Source: Bordetella sp. FB-8
GTDB taxonomy: Bacteria; Pseudomonadota; Gammaproteobacteria; Burkholderiales; Burkholderiaceae_B
Direction: 5' to 3'
NCBI RefSeq assembly: GCF_000382185.1
Contig: NZ_KB907784.1
Span: 3,984,022 to 4,048,021, forward strand
Length of the DNA stretch: 64,000 nucleotides
Every line of letters begins with the position of its first letter. Position 1 is the stretch's first letter. Positions 45,241 through 52,578 of this stretch are shown in pieces. The translations under genes were made by a program, and so were the position numbers. The notes below the pieces were generated by a model. The model had not been told where the DNA came from. It did not search any database and saw nothing but the letters and a program-made list of their open reading frames with translations.

Positions 45241-45612
45241 TTACGCCGTAGTCTCGGCGATCGCGAAGCTTTCACGGGCTGCGCCGGCCGCCTCCGCTGC
45301 GGCCAGCCAGCGCGGCGCACGGCCTCGGCCGGACCAGGTCTCGCCGGTTTCCGGGTGCCGGTATTTCGGAGCGACGCCGCGGCCGCCGGTCGAATTGCGC
45401 GCCGCAGCTTTCGGCTTGCGAACAGCGGTACGTCGGGCGCCAAAGGCCCTCTCCACTTCTTCGATCGTGATGCCGTGGTCTCGCATGTCCTTGACGATGC
45501 GCGCCAGGACAGGTTTGCGCTGCTTGGACTTCAGCTGCTCGGACTGCTTCATCAGCTTGCCGATCTCCTTTTGAAGCTTGGTTTGCTGTGCGGCGAAAGA
45601 TAAACGGGGCAT
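45241..45612 (-). CDS. H-NS family DNA-binding protein
   Basis: A 123-residue nucleoid protein. An N-terminal coiled coil (about 8-60, KLQKEIGKLMKQSEQLKSKQ) would give dimers; the C-terminal DNA-binding motif KYRHPETGETWSGRGRAPRWL (read in two parts, RHPETGETWSGRG then PRWL) is typical of H-NS of Burkholderiales. Elements often carry such proteins to silence their genes and reduce the burden on a new host. It lies 78 bases upstream of the second antitoxin gene. Confidence 0.93.
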   Translation of the reverse strand: MPRLSFAAQQTKLQKEIGKLMKQSEQLKSKQRKPVLARIVKDMRDHGITIEEVERAFGARRTAVRKPKAAARNSTGGRGVAPKYRHPETGETWSGRGRAPRWLAAAEAAGAARESFAIAETTA

Positions 45613-45650
45613 AGAGAATCCGGGAACGGTGGAGGATTTAGAAAGTGAAA

Positions 45651-46058
45651 TCAGCGCTGGTCGTTATGTGCCATCGGAAAGGCGAGTGCGACAGGATAAG
45701 AGCAGTGAGTAGGCCAAGCTTCCCCGTCTTCGCCAACCTTTTTCCCACGAATGTAAGACAACTCGCCGGGATCTTCGGGGTCGGCAATGGCGAGCCGCGG
45801 CTTTTCCCATGAAGCTTCCCACAGCCACACAACCTCGCCAGCCCACCACATTTCGCTATCGTCGAAAGGGTGCCAGACAGGGACCAGGGCAGGATTCACT
45901 ACGCTCTCTGCGACAGCTTGGGATCCATCCCTTACGCTATCCCTGGCGTCGACATTATCTTCGGAACTGCGGCTGCAGCGAAGCACATCCAACACGCACC
46001 ACAAACCCAGCATGCCTGCTAGGCCGGGCAGCAAGAACAAGAAGATAGAGGGATTCAT
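45651..46058 (-). CDS. Hypothetical membrane-anchored protein
   Basis: A 135-residue protein with one N-terminal membrane segment (MNPSIFLFLLPGLAGMLGLW) followed by an acidic region and a Trp-rich stretch (MWWAGEVVWLWEASWEKPR). No known family. It lies between the H-NS gene and the KorB site at 46099, on the same strand as its neighbours. The Trp-rich part suggests a small folded domain. Confidence 0.55.
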   Translation of the reverse strand: MNPSIFLFLLPGLAGMLGLWCVLDVLRCSRSSEDNVDARDSVRDGSQAVAESVVNPALVPVWHPFDDSEMWWAGEVVWLWEASWEKPRLAIADPEDPGELSYIRGKKVGEDGEAWPTHCSYPVALAFPMAHNDQR

Positions 46059-46098
46059 GGATTATTTCCTCGGTTTGGCATCGACTGCCTGTCATATC

Positions 46099-46111
46099 TT
46101 TAGCCGCTAAA
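46099..46111. promoter_or_regulatory. KorB-type operator at the end of the 46100-46915 gene
   Basis: TTTAGCCGCTAAA, an exact 13-bp match to the IncP KorB operator. It overlaps the stop codon of the gene at 46100-46915 (its last codons read Val-Phe-Ser-Gly-stop in the palindrome) and precedes the 45651 gene by about 40 bases. Confidence 0.85.
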
Positions 46112-46915
46112 CACCGGGCTATTGAGATCCTCTTCCGTAGCTACGCGCAGGTTCAACGCCTTCATCCGAGCCTGCCAGTTCGTGTCCGAAAGCTCGCCGT
46201 CCCCTGCCCGCCAGGCAATGATGCCGGGAGCCTGGAAACGACAGCGCTGCTCTCCAGGAACCGACTGCCAGCCATACTGAAAACGCGATGCCGCACTCAG
46301 TACGACGCCCAGATCTCTGACCACCCGCTCGAAGCGCCAGCCGGGCTGGCTGCAGACGGCATCGATGCGATCCTGCAGCCGCGTAGCGCTACGGTTGCGG
46401 CGATTCAATAGCGACGTGCTGATGATGAGAATGCCGGGCTTCGCGCGGTGCTCTTGAAGCATGGATTCGAAGGCATAGAGGGACATGCTATTTACGACCT
46501 GGCGATCCGCCTTGTGTTCCAGCACGCGAAGGAATTTGTCGTTCGTTTTCCAGAATAGGAAAAACCTCAACCGCCACCGGATCGACTTGAACATCGGCGA
46601 GCCCAGATGGGTGGACCAGGTCTGGTAAGCGTCGAAGGGGCGCTCGCGCTGGGCGAAGACGCGGACACCCTCGTACTTGTCGTAGCGGCGCACCAGATGC
46701 CGAAAGATCAGCCAGAACAAGCCGATAAAAACAGCCAGCAGCGGAAGGCCCAGGAATTGATGATCGAGGTCCCAGCCCCAAAGGCGCTTGGGCACAAGGG
46801 CAAGGGGCAACCCAATGAACACGATAATCAAGGTCGATGCCAGCGTAAGGAGGGTTACCAAGCAAAAGATCGCACGCGGCAATTCAAACCTGGGCCTGAT
46901 CGTGAGGGTTGACAT
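46100..46915 (-). CDS. Hypothetical two-helix membrane protein
   Basis: A 271-residue protein with two N-terminal membrane helices (about residues 14-38 and 53-72) and a large cytoplasmic part of about 190 residues with aromatic-rich strands (FFLFWKTNDKF, RFQYGWQSVPGEQRC). Not recognised. It lies 8 bases from the prepilin peptidase gene and shares its strand, so the two are probably co-expressed. A membrane-associated role in pilus or transfer is possible but unproven. Confidence 0.6.
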   Translation of the reverse strand: MSTLTIRPRFELPRAIFCLVTLLTLASTLIIVFIGLPLALVPKRLWGWDLDHQFLGLPLLAVFIGLFWLIFRHLVRRYDKYEGVRVFAQRERPFDAYQTWSTHLGSPMFKSIRWRLRFFLFWKTNDKFLRVLEHKADRQVVNSMSLYAFESMLQEHRAKPGILIISTSLLNRRNRSATRLQDRIDAVCSQPGWRFERVVRDLGVVLSAASRFQYGWQSVPGEQRCRFQAPGIIAWRAGDGELSDTNWQARMKALNLRVATEEDLNSPVFSG

Positions 46916-46923
46916 GGTCAGCC

Positions 46924-47649
46924 TTAAATCGAAGAGAGAAACATCACTGCGACGCCGGCGGCGGCGAGCCAGGGGCCGAATGGCGCCGGCCGCATCTCTG
47001 TGGAAATTCTCGCATGACGGTTTCGTACGAAATGGGAAAACGTCAGTACAAAGGGCCCTATCAGCGCCAAAGCCGAGACAAACACGACGGCGTTATATCC
47101 GACCCAGGCACCGATGGCCGCCAGCATCTTGGCATCCCCTCCTCCGAATACCGACTGGCGACGGAACCGCTGATGCAGAAAATTGGATGCGGCGATGACG
47201 AAATACCCCATTGCAGCGCCCAAGCAGGCATCGGTAAACGAGGCGAAGAAGTGAAAGTAGTTCACGACCAGGCCGGCGCCCATCAGCGGCATCGTCAGCA
47301 CATCGGGCAAGTAGCCCGTCTTGGTGTCCACGGCCGCCAGCAGGACAAGCACGATCCCGAATAGCACGGCATACAGAAGGAGAGATTGCAGGCCCAGGGC
47401 AAGCGCTGCCAGCAGCAGCATGCCAGCCACGGCCGCAGTGATGGCAGCGAGCTGCTTCTTCGGATTCCGATGGGGATTCCGATAGGGCATAGGCTTCACC
47501 GCCAGGTTGGAGCGTGTGTCGAGCTGGACCATCTTCTGGGAGATCTCTTCTGCCGCAGCAGAAACGCCGCAGCCTATAAGCGGCGCACCCAGCAAGACGA
47601 GCGTCAGCGCGGAGGGAAGGCGTTGGGACATTAGATGAAGACTCAACAT
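46924..47649 (-). CDS. Type IV prepilin peptidase (A24 family), short form
   Basis: A 241-residue inner-membrane aspartyl protease. The two catalytic aspartates are in AAVDTKTGYLPDVLT (about residue 107) and in the GxGD motif GGGDAKMLAAIGAWVG (about 172). The N-terminal methyltransferase domain and its zinc cysteines found in PilD are absent; instead a hydrophobic signal-like segment and a linker precede the helices. Short A24 enzymes serve type IVb pilins and tight-adherence systems. No pilin gene is in the window; its substrate is probably encoded left of the window. Confidence 0.88.
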   Translation of the reverse strand: MLSLHLMSQRLPSALTLVLLGAPLIGCGVSAAAEEISQKMVQLDTRSNLAVKPMPYRNPHRNPKKQLAAITAAVAGMLLLAALALGLQSLLLYAVLFGIVLVLLAAVDTKTGYLPDVLTMPLMGAGLVVNYFHFFASFTDACLGAAMGYFVIAASNFLHQRFRRQSVFGGGDAKMLAAIGAWVGYNAVVFVSALALIGPFVLTFSHFVRNRHARISTEMRPAPFGPWLAAAGVAVMFLSSI

Positions 47650-47658
47650 CTGCGTTCC

Positions 47659-48633
47659 TTATCCTTCCGACTCGATGGCCTTCGAAAGCGACATCTTGTC
47701 CATCAGGGAGTTGAAGTGATCCCAGGATGTCGCCTGCGTGACGAGTTCGATGCGGCCCTTGGCTCCTGACCGAATGGTGACCTTGGTCGCCAGGTGGTCG
47801 GACAGTGCACGCTCGACGCGCTTGACATCGCCTGATGCAAAAACCGGATCCTTTTTGACCGCCTTCTTGGCTTTCGTGCGCAGGGTTTTGACCGTATCGC
47901 GATTGACACGGGCCGTAGCTGGTTTAGCGGCTAAACCAGGCTCCTCACCCTGACCTGCGGGCGACTGTTTAGCCGCTAAACTGCCCTGCTCCAGTGCCGC
48001 TGTTACCGCCTTCGGGTTCTCCTTGTAGGCGCGCGCCATTTCATTGGCGACGGTGACGTCGGTGATGCGACCATCGGTAACCGCTTGCGCTACCGGCTCC
48101 GGGAGATTGAGCATTGCGGCATACTGCGAGACATAGGCCTTGCTCTTACCCAGCTTCGCAGCGATCTCGGCCTGAGTCAGGCCCTGCGAAAGCTTGCGGC
48201 CAACGTAGTCAGCCAGTTCCCGAGCGGTCAGGCCTTCACGCTGGATGTTCTCGACGATCTGGTCATCCTCATCGTGGTCGTTGTCGACAAATGCCGGGAT
48301 CGTCACCTTCTCTGCCCACAGCGAGCCGCGATAGCGACGTTCGCCATGATTGAGGAAATACTCACCCGCATTGTCCGGGTCCTCGCAAACAGAAATGGGC
48401 GTCTTCACGCCACGAGCCTTGATCGAGGCGCCGATCTCGGCGATGCTTTCTGGCGACAGACCGGGGTTTTCAGCCGTTCGAACTTGAGGCTTCAGCTTGA
48501 TCTTGTCGAGCCGCAACTCCATCGGCTGACCAGATTGCAAAGTAGGTTCGGGGGTGGCCAGCATCGAGGCCAGATTGCCCATGCGGCTCAGATCCAGCGG
48601 AGCAGGTGCTTTAGAGGTGGAGGCTTTCATCAT
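47659..48633 (-). CDS. korB: KorB-like ParB-family partition and global repressor protein
   Basis: A 324-residue ParB. It has the PGLSPESIAEIGASIKARGV and NHGERRYRGSLWA blocks in the CTP-binding domain (about 55-130), the DDQIVENIQREGLTARE motif and an HTH around 155-180 (TQAEIAAKLGKSKAYVSQY), followed by a C-terminal dimer domain. These blocks match IncP KorB in order and wording. Eleven KorB-type operators surround it, two of them inside its own gene (47923, 47968). It would act as repressor of its operon and as partition protein with the ParA two genes upstream. Confidence 0.9.
   Translation of the reverse strand: MMKASTSKAPAPLDLSRMGNLASMLATPEPTLQSGQPMELRLDKIKLKPQVRTAENPGLSPESIAEIGASIKARGVKTPISVCEDPDNAGEYFLNHGERRYRGSLWAEKVTIPAFVDNDHDEDDQIVENIQREGLTARELADYVGRKLSQGLTQAEIAAKLGKSKAYVSQYAAMLNLPEPVAQAVTDGRITDVTVANEMARAYKENPKAVTAALEQGSLAAKQSPAGQGEEPGLAAKPATARVNRDTVKTLRTKAKKAVKKDPVFASGDVKRVERALSDHLATKVTIRSGAKGRIELVTQATSWDHFNSLMDKMSLSKAIESEG
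47923..47980. promoter_or_regulatory. Two KorB-type operators inside the korB gene
   Basis: TTTAGCGGCTAAA at 47923-47935 and TTTAGCCGCTAAA at 47968-47980. Both are exact matches, 45 bases apart (start to start), in the linker between the HTH and the C-terminal domain, where they encode the two similar Leu-Ala-Ala-Lys stretches. Confidence 0.85.
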
Positions 48634-48792
48634 CTATTCCTTCACCTTGAGACCTTGGATGGAGGCCGCGATCATCGAGCCTACGTAGATAACTGCCCAA
48701 GCGCACGGCGCAGGCCACGGCACCCTTCCAAACAGTGCGAGCACATAGGAGATGAGGAACACGCAGCCCGACAAAGTAGTTGCAACTTTCAT
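48634..48792 (-). CDS. Small membrane protein between parA and korB
   Basis: A 52-residue protein, MKVATTLSGCVFLISYVLAL onward, with two hydrophobic helices (about 6-22 and 30-46) and a charged end KVKE. Its start overlaps the parA stop in an ATGA arrangement and its stop ends one base before the korB start codon, so it is locked into the partition operon. It is too short for usual gene finders. Function unknown; a membrane tether for the partition complex is one possibility. Confidence 0.7.
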   Translation of the reverse strand: MKVATTLSGCVFLISYVLALFGRVPWPAPCAWAVIYVGSMIAASIQGLKVKE

Positions 48793-49610
48793 TTCGCGAT
48801 CTCCGATTTTTCATCCGTCGTTTTGTTCAGATGAAGCTTCTCCAGCACGTATTGCCCCATTGCGCGCATCTCAGTGCCTGCTACGCGCGCGGCGGTCTTG
48901 CGGCTTTTCCAGACAGGCTCTCCAGCAGCCAGCGCATCGGCTATCGACGTGCGTTGCCCGATCGTGAAGGGAGTCAGAAATTGGCTGTACCCGGCCTGAA
49001 CCTGCGCAAGGTGGGCGACATGTCGCGGATTACGCAGGTCGACCCGGCTGGGGATGATTCCCAGGAACTGCAGCTTGGGATTCACCTTTCGGGCGTTGAA
49101 GACGATCGTCATCATGTCCACGATGCCTTCGATGCTGTAGGTCTCCATTTCCACCGGAGCAATGACGGCATCGGCAATGCTTAGAGCGGCGCCCACGGCG
49201 ACAGACAGATTGGGCGGCGTGTCGATAACGCAAAAGTCGTAGTGAGGACTGAGCGTCTCCATTGAATCCTTCAGCTTCGCTATTACCTGCTCCTGCGGCG
49301 CGAACGGCAGCAGCGCTTGAAGCTGCTTATCGGCGGCGATCAGATCGAGATCGTTGCCATCATCAGACGCCTGTTTAGCGGCTAAACGGTCGACCGCGGG
49401 ATCGCCCTCGCCCATACCGAACAAGGCGCTGGCTTTCATTCCGGTCGCATGGCTGGACAGCGACAACGACAAGTTGCCCGTATCGAAGTCGATCGCCAGG
49501 GTTCTCACCCTCTGCTCTGCCGCGAACCATGCGCTGTGTGCTGAAGTAGCGGTCTTGCCGTTGCCGCCCTTGCCCTGCGCGACGACGAGTATTTTCATTC
49601 TTTGTTCCAT
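48789..49610 (-). CDS. parA: ParA/IncC-type partition ATPase
   Basis: A 273-residue ParA. The deviant Walker A box is KGGNGKT at residues 14-20 (with the signature lysine), motif A' DFCVIDTPPN and the AVIAPVEMETYSIEG stretch follow. The order parA, small gene, korB matches the incC-korB pairing of IncP plasmids. An exact KorB operator lies inside the gene (49374) and two more lie before it. The start at 49610 follows CAGGAG. Confidence 0.93.
   Translation of the reverse strand: MEQRMKILVVAQGKGGNGKTATSAHSAWFAAEQRVRTLAIDFDTGNLSLSLSSHATGMKASALFGMGEGDPAVDRLAAKQASDDGNDLDLIAADKQLQALLPFAPQEQVIAKLKDSMETLSPHYDFCVIDTPPNLSVAVGAALSIADAVIAPVEMETYSIEGIVDMMTIVFNARKVNPKLQFLGIIPSRVDLRNPRHVAHLAQVQAGYSQFLTPFTIGQRTSIADALAAGEPVWKSRKTAARVAGTEMRAMGQYVLEKLHLNKTTDEKSEIAK
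49374..49386. promoter_or_regulatory. KorB-type operator inside parA
   Basis: TTTAGCGGCTAAA, an exact match within the parA coding region about 225 bases downstream of its start. Confidence 0.85.
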
Positions 49611-49626
49611 GCCTTTCTCCTGTCTG

Positions 49627-49685
49627 TTTAGCGGCTAAACACCGCCTTGAATCGCCGCCTCACTCGCCAGTGTTTAGCGGCTAAA
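49627..49685. promoter_or_regulatory. Two KorB-type operators upstream of parA
   Basis: TTTAGCGGCTAAA at 49627-49639 and 49673-49685, 46 bases apart, in the 79-base gap between the YdaS-like gene and parA. Their position just before the parA start implies KorB autoregulation of the parA-small gene-korB operon. Confidence 0.88.
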
Positions 49686-49689
49686 CACG

Positions 49690-49965
49690 TCACTGCTTTT
49701 CATCTTTATCCGGGGACGGGGCTTCCAATTCCGGCCAGCATTCCCAGTAATCACCAGGGCGTAGCTCCTGCCTTCTGGCTAGCCCTCTACTTTCCTTTTC
49801 AATAGTGAGCGCTCTCTTCATCGGGACTTCTCCCTTCTTGATCCAGTCATAGATCGATGTCCGAGCAATGCCAAAAAATCGAGCCCAACGCGAGACACCA
49901 CCAGCATTTCTTAATGCGGCCTTGACCAGCACTTGCCTTCGGTGGACTTCCTCATCAGTGGTCAT
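49690..49965 (-). CDS. YdaS-like HTH regulator
   Basis: A 91-residue protein with a Cro-like HTH (about 15-50: GGVSRWARFFGIARTSIYDWIKK) of the YdaS kind, followed by the PMKRALTIEKESRG segment and an acidic tail. It lies directly upstream of the partition operon and is divergent from the HTH gene at 50047, with an 81-base shared promoter region. By position it corresponds to a korA-like regulator, though the sequence is of a different family. Confidence 0.72.
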   Translation of the reverse strand: MTTDEEVHRRQVLVKAALRNAGGVSRWARFFGIARTSIYDWIKKGEVPMKRALTIEKESRGLARRQELRPGDYWECWPELEAPSPDKDEKQ

Positions 49966-50046
49966 TAGTCAAATCCAAAAAATGTAAGGTAATACACAAC
50001 ATTTTAATCAGGCCAACACACAACACGCAAGTGCTAGCCTGCGAGC
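49966..50046. promoter_or_regulatory. Divergent promoter region between two HTH genes
   Basis: An 81-base AT-rich gap with an inverted pair AATGT (49981) and ACATT (49999). It must drive both the minus-strand partition operon and the plus-strand XRE gene. It contains no KorB site. The inverted pair may be an operator of one of the two HTH proteins. Confidence 0.5.
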
Positions 50047-50403
50047 ATGAGTACACTCGGCTCTCGAATCCGTGAATGTCGCAAAGCAAAGGGCCTTAGC
50101 CTGGAGGATGTGGCCGACCGCTTTCGCATCCACAAAGCCTCAGTCTCTGACTGGGAACGAAACGAAACCAGCCCGGACATCAAGCGCCTGCCCGAGCTGG
50201 CCTCCATGCTCAACACAACTACCGATTACCTTCTAACCGGCAAAAAAAATGCAGCATGGCCCTTTCGTGAAGTTGATCGAAAACGCATCGAAATGCTCTC
50301 AGAGAGCGAGATTTTGGATGTCTGCGTTGCTCTAAATGCCACACTGTCAATGCTTGAAGCTCGCACTGGACAGAAACTCAAGAACGGCACGAAAGACGAC
50401 TAA
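50047..50403 (+). CDS. XRE-family transcriptional regulator
   Basis: A 118-residue protein with a classic HTH (about 8-62): SRIRECRKAKGLSLEDVADR, KASVSDWERNETSPDIKRL and the LLTGK end. The C-terminal half is helical and charged. It is divergent from the partition operon and probably controls the shared promoter. The start at 50047 begins a well-formed HTH with no room upstream for another start. Confidence 0.82.
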   Translation: MSTLGSRIRECRKAKGLSLEDVADRFRIHKASVSDWERNETSPDIKRLPELASMLNTTTDYLLTGKKNAAWPFREVDRKRIEMLSESEILDVCVALNATLSMLEARTGQKLKNGTKDD

Positions 50404-50611
50404 TCCGCCACCTTGGTCCCCCAGGGTTATTTCGAACAGTCACGCCATCCCTTCTAGAAGCAAGGGACAACTCAGACTCGTTCCGAAAGTAGTCAAAACC
50501 GAATAGATTCTTAACTCATGCTGTCACCCTGCAAAACAAACCCGCAGGGTCCATAAGTTATTTCACAGCACTTTTCAGTTTGTGAACAGCCTTCCTTAAT
50601 TGCGTCAAGAG
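50404..50611. other. Intergenic stretch after the XRE gene
   Basis: No gene. A stem ACCCTGC/GCAGGGT lies at 50526-50550, without a T tract. A GTCAA-GAG-TTGAC palindrome at 50604-50616 overlaps the -35 box of the promoter that follows. Confidence 0.45.
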
Positions 50612-50658
50612 TTGACAATTAGTTGTGTTATGCCTTACTATTTTGTCAGGCATTACAC
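50612..50658 (+). promoter_or_regulatory. Promoter with overlapping operator
   Basis: TTGACA at 50612-50617, an 18-base spacer and TACTAT at 50636-50641 form a plausible sigma-70 promoter on the plus strand. Two 11-base arms, GTGTTATGCCT (50625-50635) and AGGCATTACAC (50648-50658), complementary at 10 of 11 positions, flank the -10 box. It reads into the hairpin-rich region that follows. Confidence 0.5.
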
Positions 50659-50699
50659 ACCAGCTCTTTAATCTACGAATTTCAAACCGTTCGGCAACC

Positions 50700-51110
50700 G
50701 CTGCGAAGCGCTGCCGCCTGGGGACTCCCATTGCCCTCTGTCGAGTGATTCGACCTTGGGTGGTGGGAACTGCTGTCTGCCCTGACACAAAAGTCACAGC
50801 AAAATCCATTGAGAGCCCTCCTGCAAACACAGAGAAGGGCTCACGCCAAGGTGTTCGTGCGGAACACGTCGGATCAGTCCGGCGACAAATCCCGGTGTGG
50901 TGCAGAGCTGCGCCGGCGCAATGGTCTTGTATTGGAAGCGCATTGTTTTCGGGAATCCGATCCTTGCACTTCCAACAAGCGCCCGCTTTCCGAAAGAAAG
51001 CGTGCAGACATGGCGGGTAATGTCTGCAAATACCTGCTCCGGCAACCAACGGAGCTGCGGGGTGCAAGTCCCTAAGTCGCCGCCTACGTCGAGGTATCTC
51101 GTAGGCGGCA
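50700..51110 (+). ncRNA. Candidate structured non-coding RNA
   Basis: No convincing protein is encoded. Hairpins follow each other: GAGCCCT/AGGGCTC (50813/50836), GTGTTC/GAACAC (50851/50862), CGCTTTC/GAAAGCG (50984/50996), GCAGACAT/ATGTCTGC (51004/51020), GCTCCG/CGGAGC (51036/51050) and CCGCCTAC/GTAGGCGG (51080/51101). A segment near 51060-51072 (GGGTGCAAGTCCC) recalls a loop found in domain I of bacterial group II introns, but no domain V or maturase was seen. The strand is inferred from the promoter at 50612. Confidence 0.4.
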
Positions 51111-51145
51111 TCCGAATCGGCGTTCCATCCCTCAGCCACATGAAA

Positions 51146-51181
51146 TTTAGCCGCTAAACCGAAGGGTGTTTAGCCGCTAAA
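51146..51181. promoter_or_regulatory. Two KorB-type operators upstream of vapBC
   Basis: TTTAGCCGCTAAA at 51146-51158 and 51169-51181, starts 23 bases apart (about two helical turns). They lie between the hairpin-rich region and the vapBC promoter, 50 bases ahead of the -35 box. Confidence 0.87.
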
Positions 51182-51214
51182 CAGCATGCTCGAGCGCTCT
51201 GATTCGGATGTTTC

Positions 51215-51287
51215 CTCCTGGCATATCCCATTGACATATACAATCATCTTTCCTAGTATTGTAGATACTGCTCGTATATGCCAGGAG
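51215..51287 (+). promoter_or_regulatory. vapBC promoter between 12-base inverted repeats
   Basis: CTCCTGGCATAT (51215-51226) and ATATGCCAGGAG (51276-51287) are perfect inverted repeats, 49 bases apart. Between them TTGACA (51231-51236), a 17-base spacer and TAGTAT (51254-51259) form a good promoter. The right arm includes the CAGGAG ribosome site of vapB. This is the layout expected for conditional autorepression by VapBC. Confidence 0.75.
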
Positions 51288-51295
51288 TCCATGCC

Positions 51296-51526
51296 ATGAC
51301 CCTCTCTTCCCTTTTCATGAACAATCGCAGCCAGGCAGTCAGGCTCCCGAAAGCGACAGCCTTCCCAGAAGGGGTAAAGCAGGTCGAGGTAGTGGTTGTC
51401 CGCAATTCGCGCATCATCACTCCTGCCGGGTCAAGCTGGGATAGCTGGTTTGACGGTCCTTCTGTCTCGTCGGATTTCATGGTCGATCGCGATCAGCCTG
51501 CTGATCAGACTCGGGAGTCGTTCTGA
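51296..51526 (+). CDS. vapB: VapB-type antitoxin
   Basis: A 76-residue antitoxin with an AbrB-like N-terminal DNA-binding fold (SLFMNNRSQAVRLPKATAFP) and a C-terminal toxin-binding tail with the WDSWFDGPSVSSDFM segment typical of VapB partners. The start at 51296 is preceded by CAGGAG at 51282-51287; a second upstream ATG at 51278 has no such site. Its stop overlaps the vapC start (TGATG). Confidence 0.92.
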   Translation: MTLSSLFMNNRSQAVRLPKATAFPEGVKQVEVVVVRNSRIITPAGSSWDSWFDGPSVSSDFMVDRDQPADQTRESF

Positions 51527-51930
51527 TGCTGAAGTACATGTTGGACACCAACATCTGCATCTACACTAGCAAGAACAAACCTCAGCAAGTCCGTGAGATG
51601 TTCATGCGACATACCGGACAAATCAGCATCAGCACCATCACGCTGATGGAGCTGATCTACGGCGCCGAAAAGTCAGCCGAGCCTGAGGCCAATCTCGCTA
51701 TTGTCGAAGGCCTGGCAGCAAGACTTGAAGTACTCGATTACAACGCTGCTGCTGCCGCGCATACAGGTCAGGTTCGAGCCGAATTAGCAAAGCAAGGCTC
51801 GCCGGTCGGTCCTTACGATGCCCAGATTGCTGGTCATGCGCGCTCATTAGGGCTCATCGTCGTCACCAACAATACGCGCGAATTTCAACGAATCCCTGGG
51901 CTTCGGATTGAAGATTGGGTATCGGCGTGA
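51526..51930 (+). CDS. vapC: VapC-type PIN-domain toxin
   Basis: A 134-residue ribonuclease of the PIN fold. The acidic residues are in LDTNICIY (Asp7), a glutamate in TLMELIYGAEK, an Asp in GPYDAQIAGHA and the final NNTREF block. Members of this group cut tRNA-fMet or other tRNAs. Together with VapB it would stabilise the element by post-segregational killing. The two genes overlap by one base. Confidence 0.93.
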   Translation: MLKYMLDTNICIYTSKNKPQQVREMFMRHTGQISISTITLMELIYGAEKSAEPEANLAIVEGLAARLEVLDYNAAAAAHTGQVRAELAKQGSPVGPYDAQIAGHARSLGLIVVTNNTREFQRIPGLRIEDWVSA

Positions 51931-51982
51931 TCTTCTGTGTGGCCGCCGAATCGACGTACTTTCAATGAAAATTCGCGTCATG

Positions 51983-52030
51983 TTTAGCGGCTAAATCAAC
52001 GGCCAAATCGGCTTGTGTTTAGCCGCTAAA
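51983..52030. promoter_or_regulatory. Two KorB-type operators upstream of the DUF192 gene
   Basis: TTTAGCGGCTAAA at 51983-51995 and TTTAGCCGCTAAA at 52018-52030, starts 35 bases apart, 58 bases or more before the DUF192 start codon. Confidence 0.86.
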
Positions 52031-52087
52031 CACCCCTTCCACTGCCTGCTCGTAGCAGGCATTTTTCTTGCCCCTCGGTTGAGGAAT

Positions 52088-52567
52088 ATGAAGAATCGCC
52101 GTTGGTTGGATACAGGCTCATGCCTGCTCGTGCCGCTCATGGCATTGTTCATATCAGCGCAGGCAAAAGCGCATCAATTCCCCCAGCCACAATTACCGAC
52201 AGTCCAACTTAGAGTCGGCAGCCAGGTGGTGACGGCTGAAGTCGCTCGCACGACCAAGGAGCAAGAACTCGGCCTCATGTTCCGCAAGAGTTTGCCCGAC
52301 AACCACGGGATGCTCTTTGTTTTTAAGAAGACGCAGAACGTGTGCTTCTGGATGAAAAACACGCCCACACCGCTTTCCATCGCTTTTATTGAAGCGGATG
52401 GCACCATCATCAGGATCGAAGACATGGCCCCGGAAACCGAGGTGGGCCATTGTTCCGGCAAACCCATTCTCTATGCGCTCGAGATGTCCCAGGGCTGGTT
52501 TTCCCAAAATCGGGTGTCGATTGGCGATCTCATCGGGTACTCGGAGAGCAACCTGCCTCCCCTCTGA
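52088..52567 (+). CDS. DUF192 secreted protein
   Basis: A 159-residue protein with a signal peptide (about residues 1-29, cut after AKA) and a DUF192 domain: ELGLMFRKSLPDNHGMLFVF, VCFWMKNTPTPLSIAFI and the GWFSQNRVSIGD end. DUF192 proteins are small, mostly periplasmic and of unknown function. The start at 52088 follows GAGGAA. KorB sites lie on both sides of it, so its expression is likely under KorB control. Confidence 0.88.
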   Translation: MKNRRWLDTGSCLLVPLMALFISAQAKAHQFPQPQLPTVQLRVGSQVVTAEVARTTKEQELGLMFRKSLPDNHGMLFVFKKTQNVCFWMKNTPTPLSIAFIEADGTIIRIEDMAPETEVGHCSGKPILYALEMSQGWFSQNRVSIGDLIGYSESNLPPL

Positions 52568-52578
52568 AGGAGTGCCTG

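Noticed and set aside
49690..49965. KorA of IncP plasmids upstream of parA
   Set aside because: The position is right but the protein is of the YdaS kind, and no KorA operator GTTTAGCTAAAC was seen.
51059..51072. tRNA T-arm-like sequence GGGTGCAAGTCCC
   Set aside because: No acceptor, D-arm or anticodon stem can be drawn around it, so it is not a tRNA gene.
50558..51141. Two minus-strand frames (193 and 115 residues) in the hairpin-rich region
   Set aside because: Arg/Pro/Cys-rich composition, no ribosome site, no recognisable motif, and the same bases form consecutive hairpins, so a structured RNA or intron relic is more likely.
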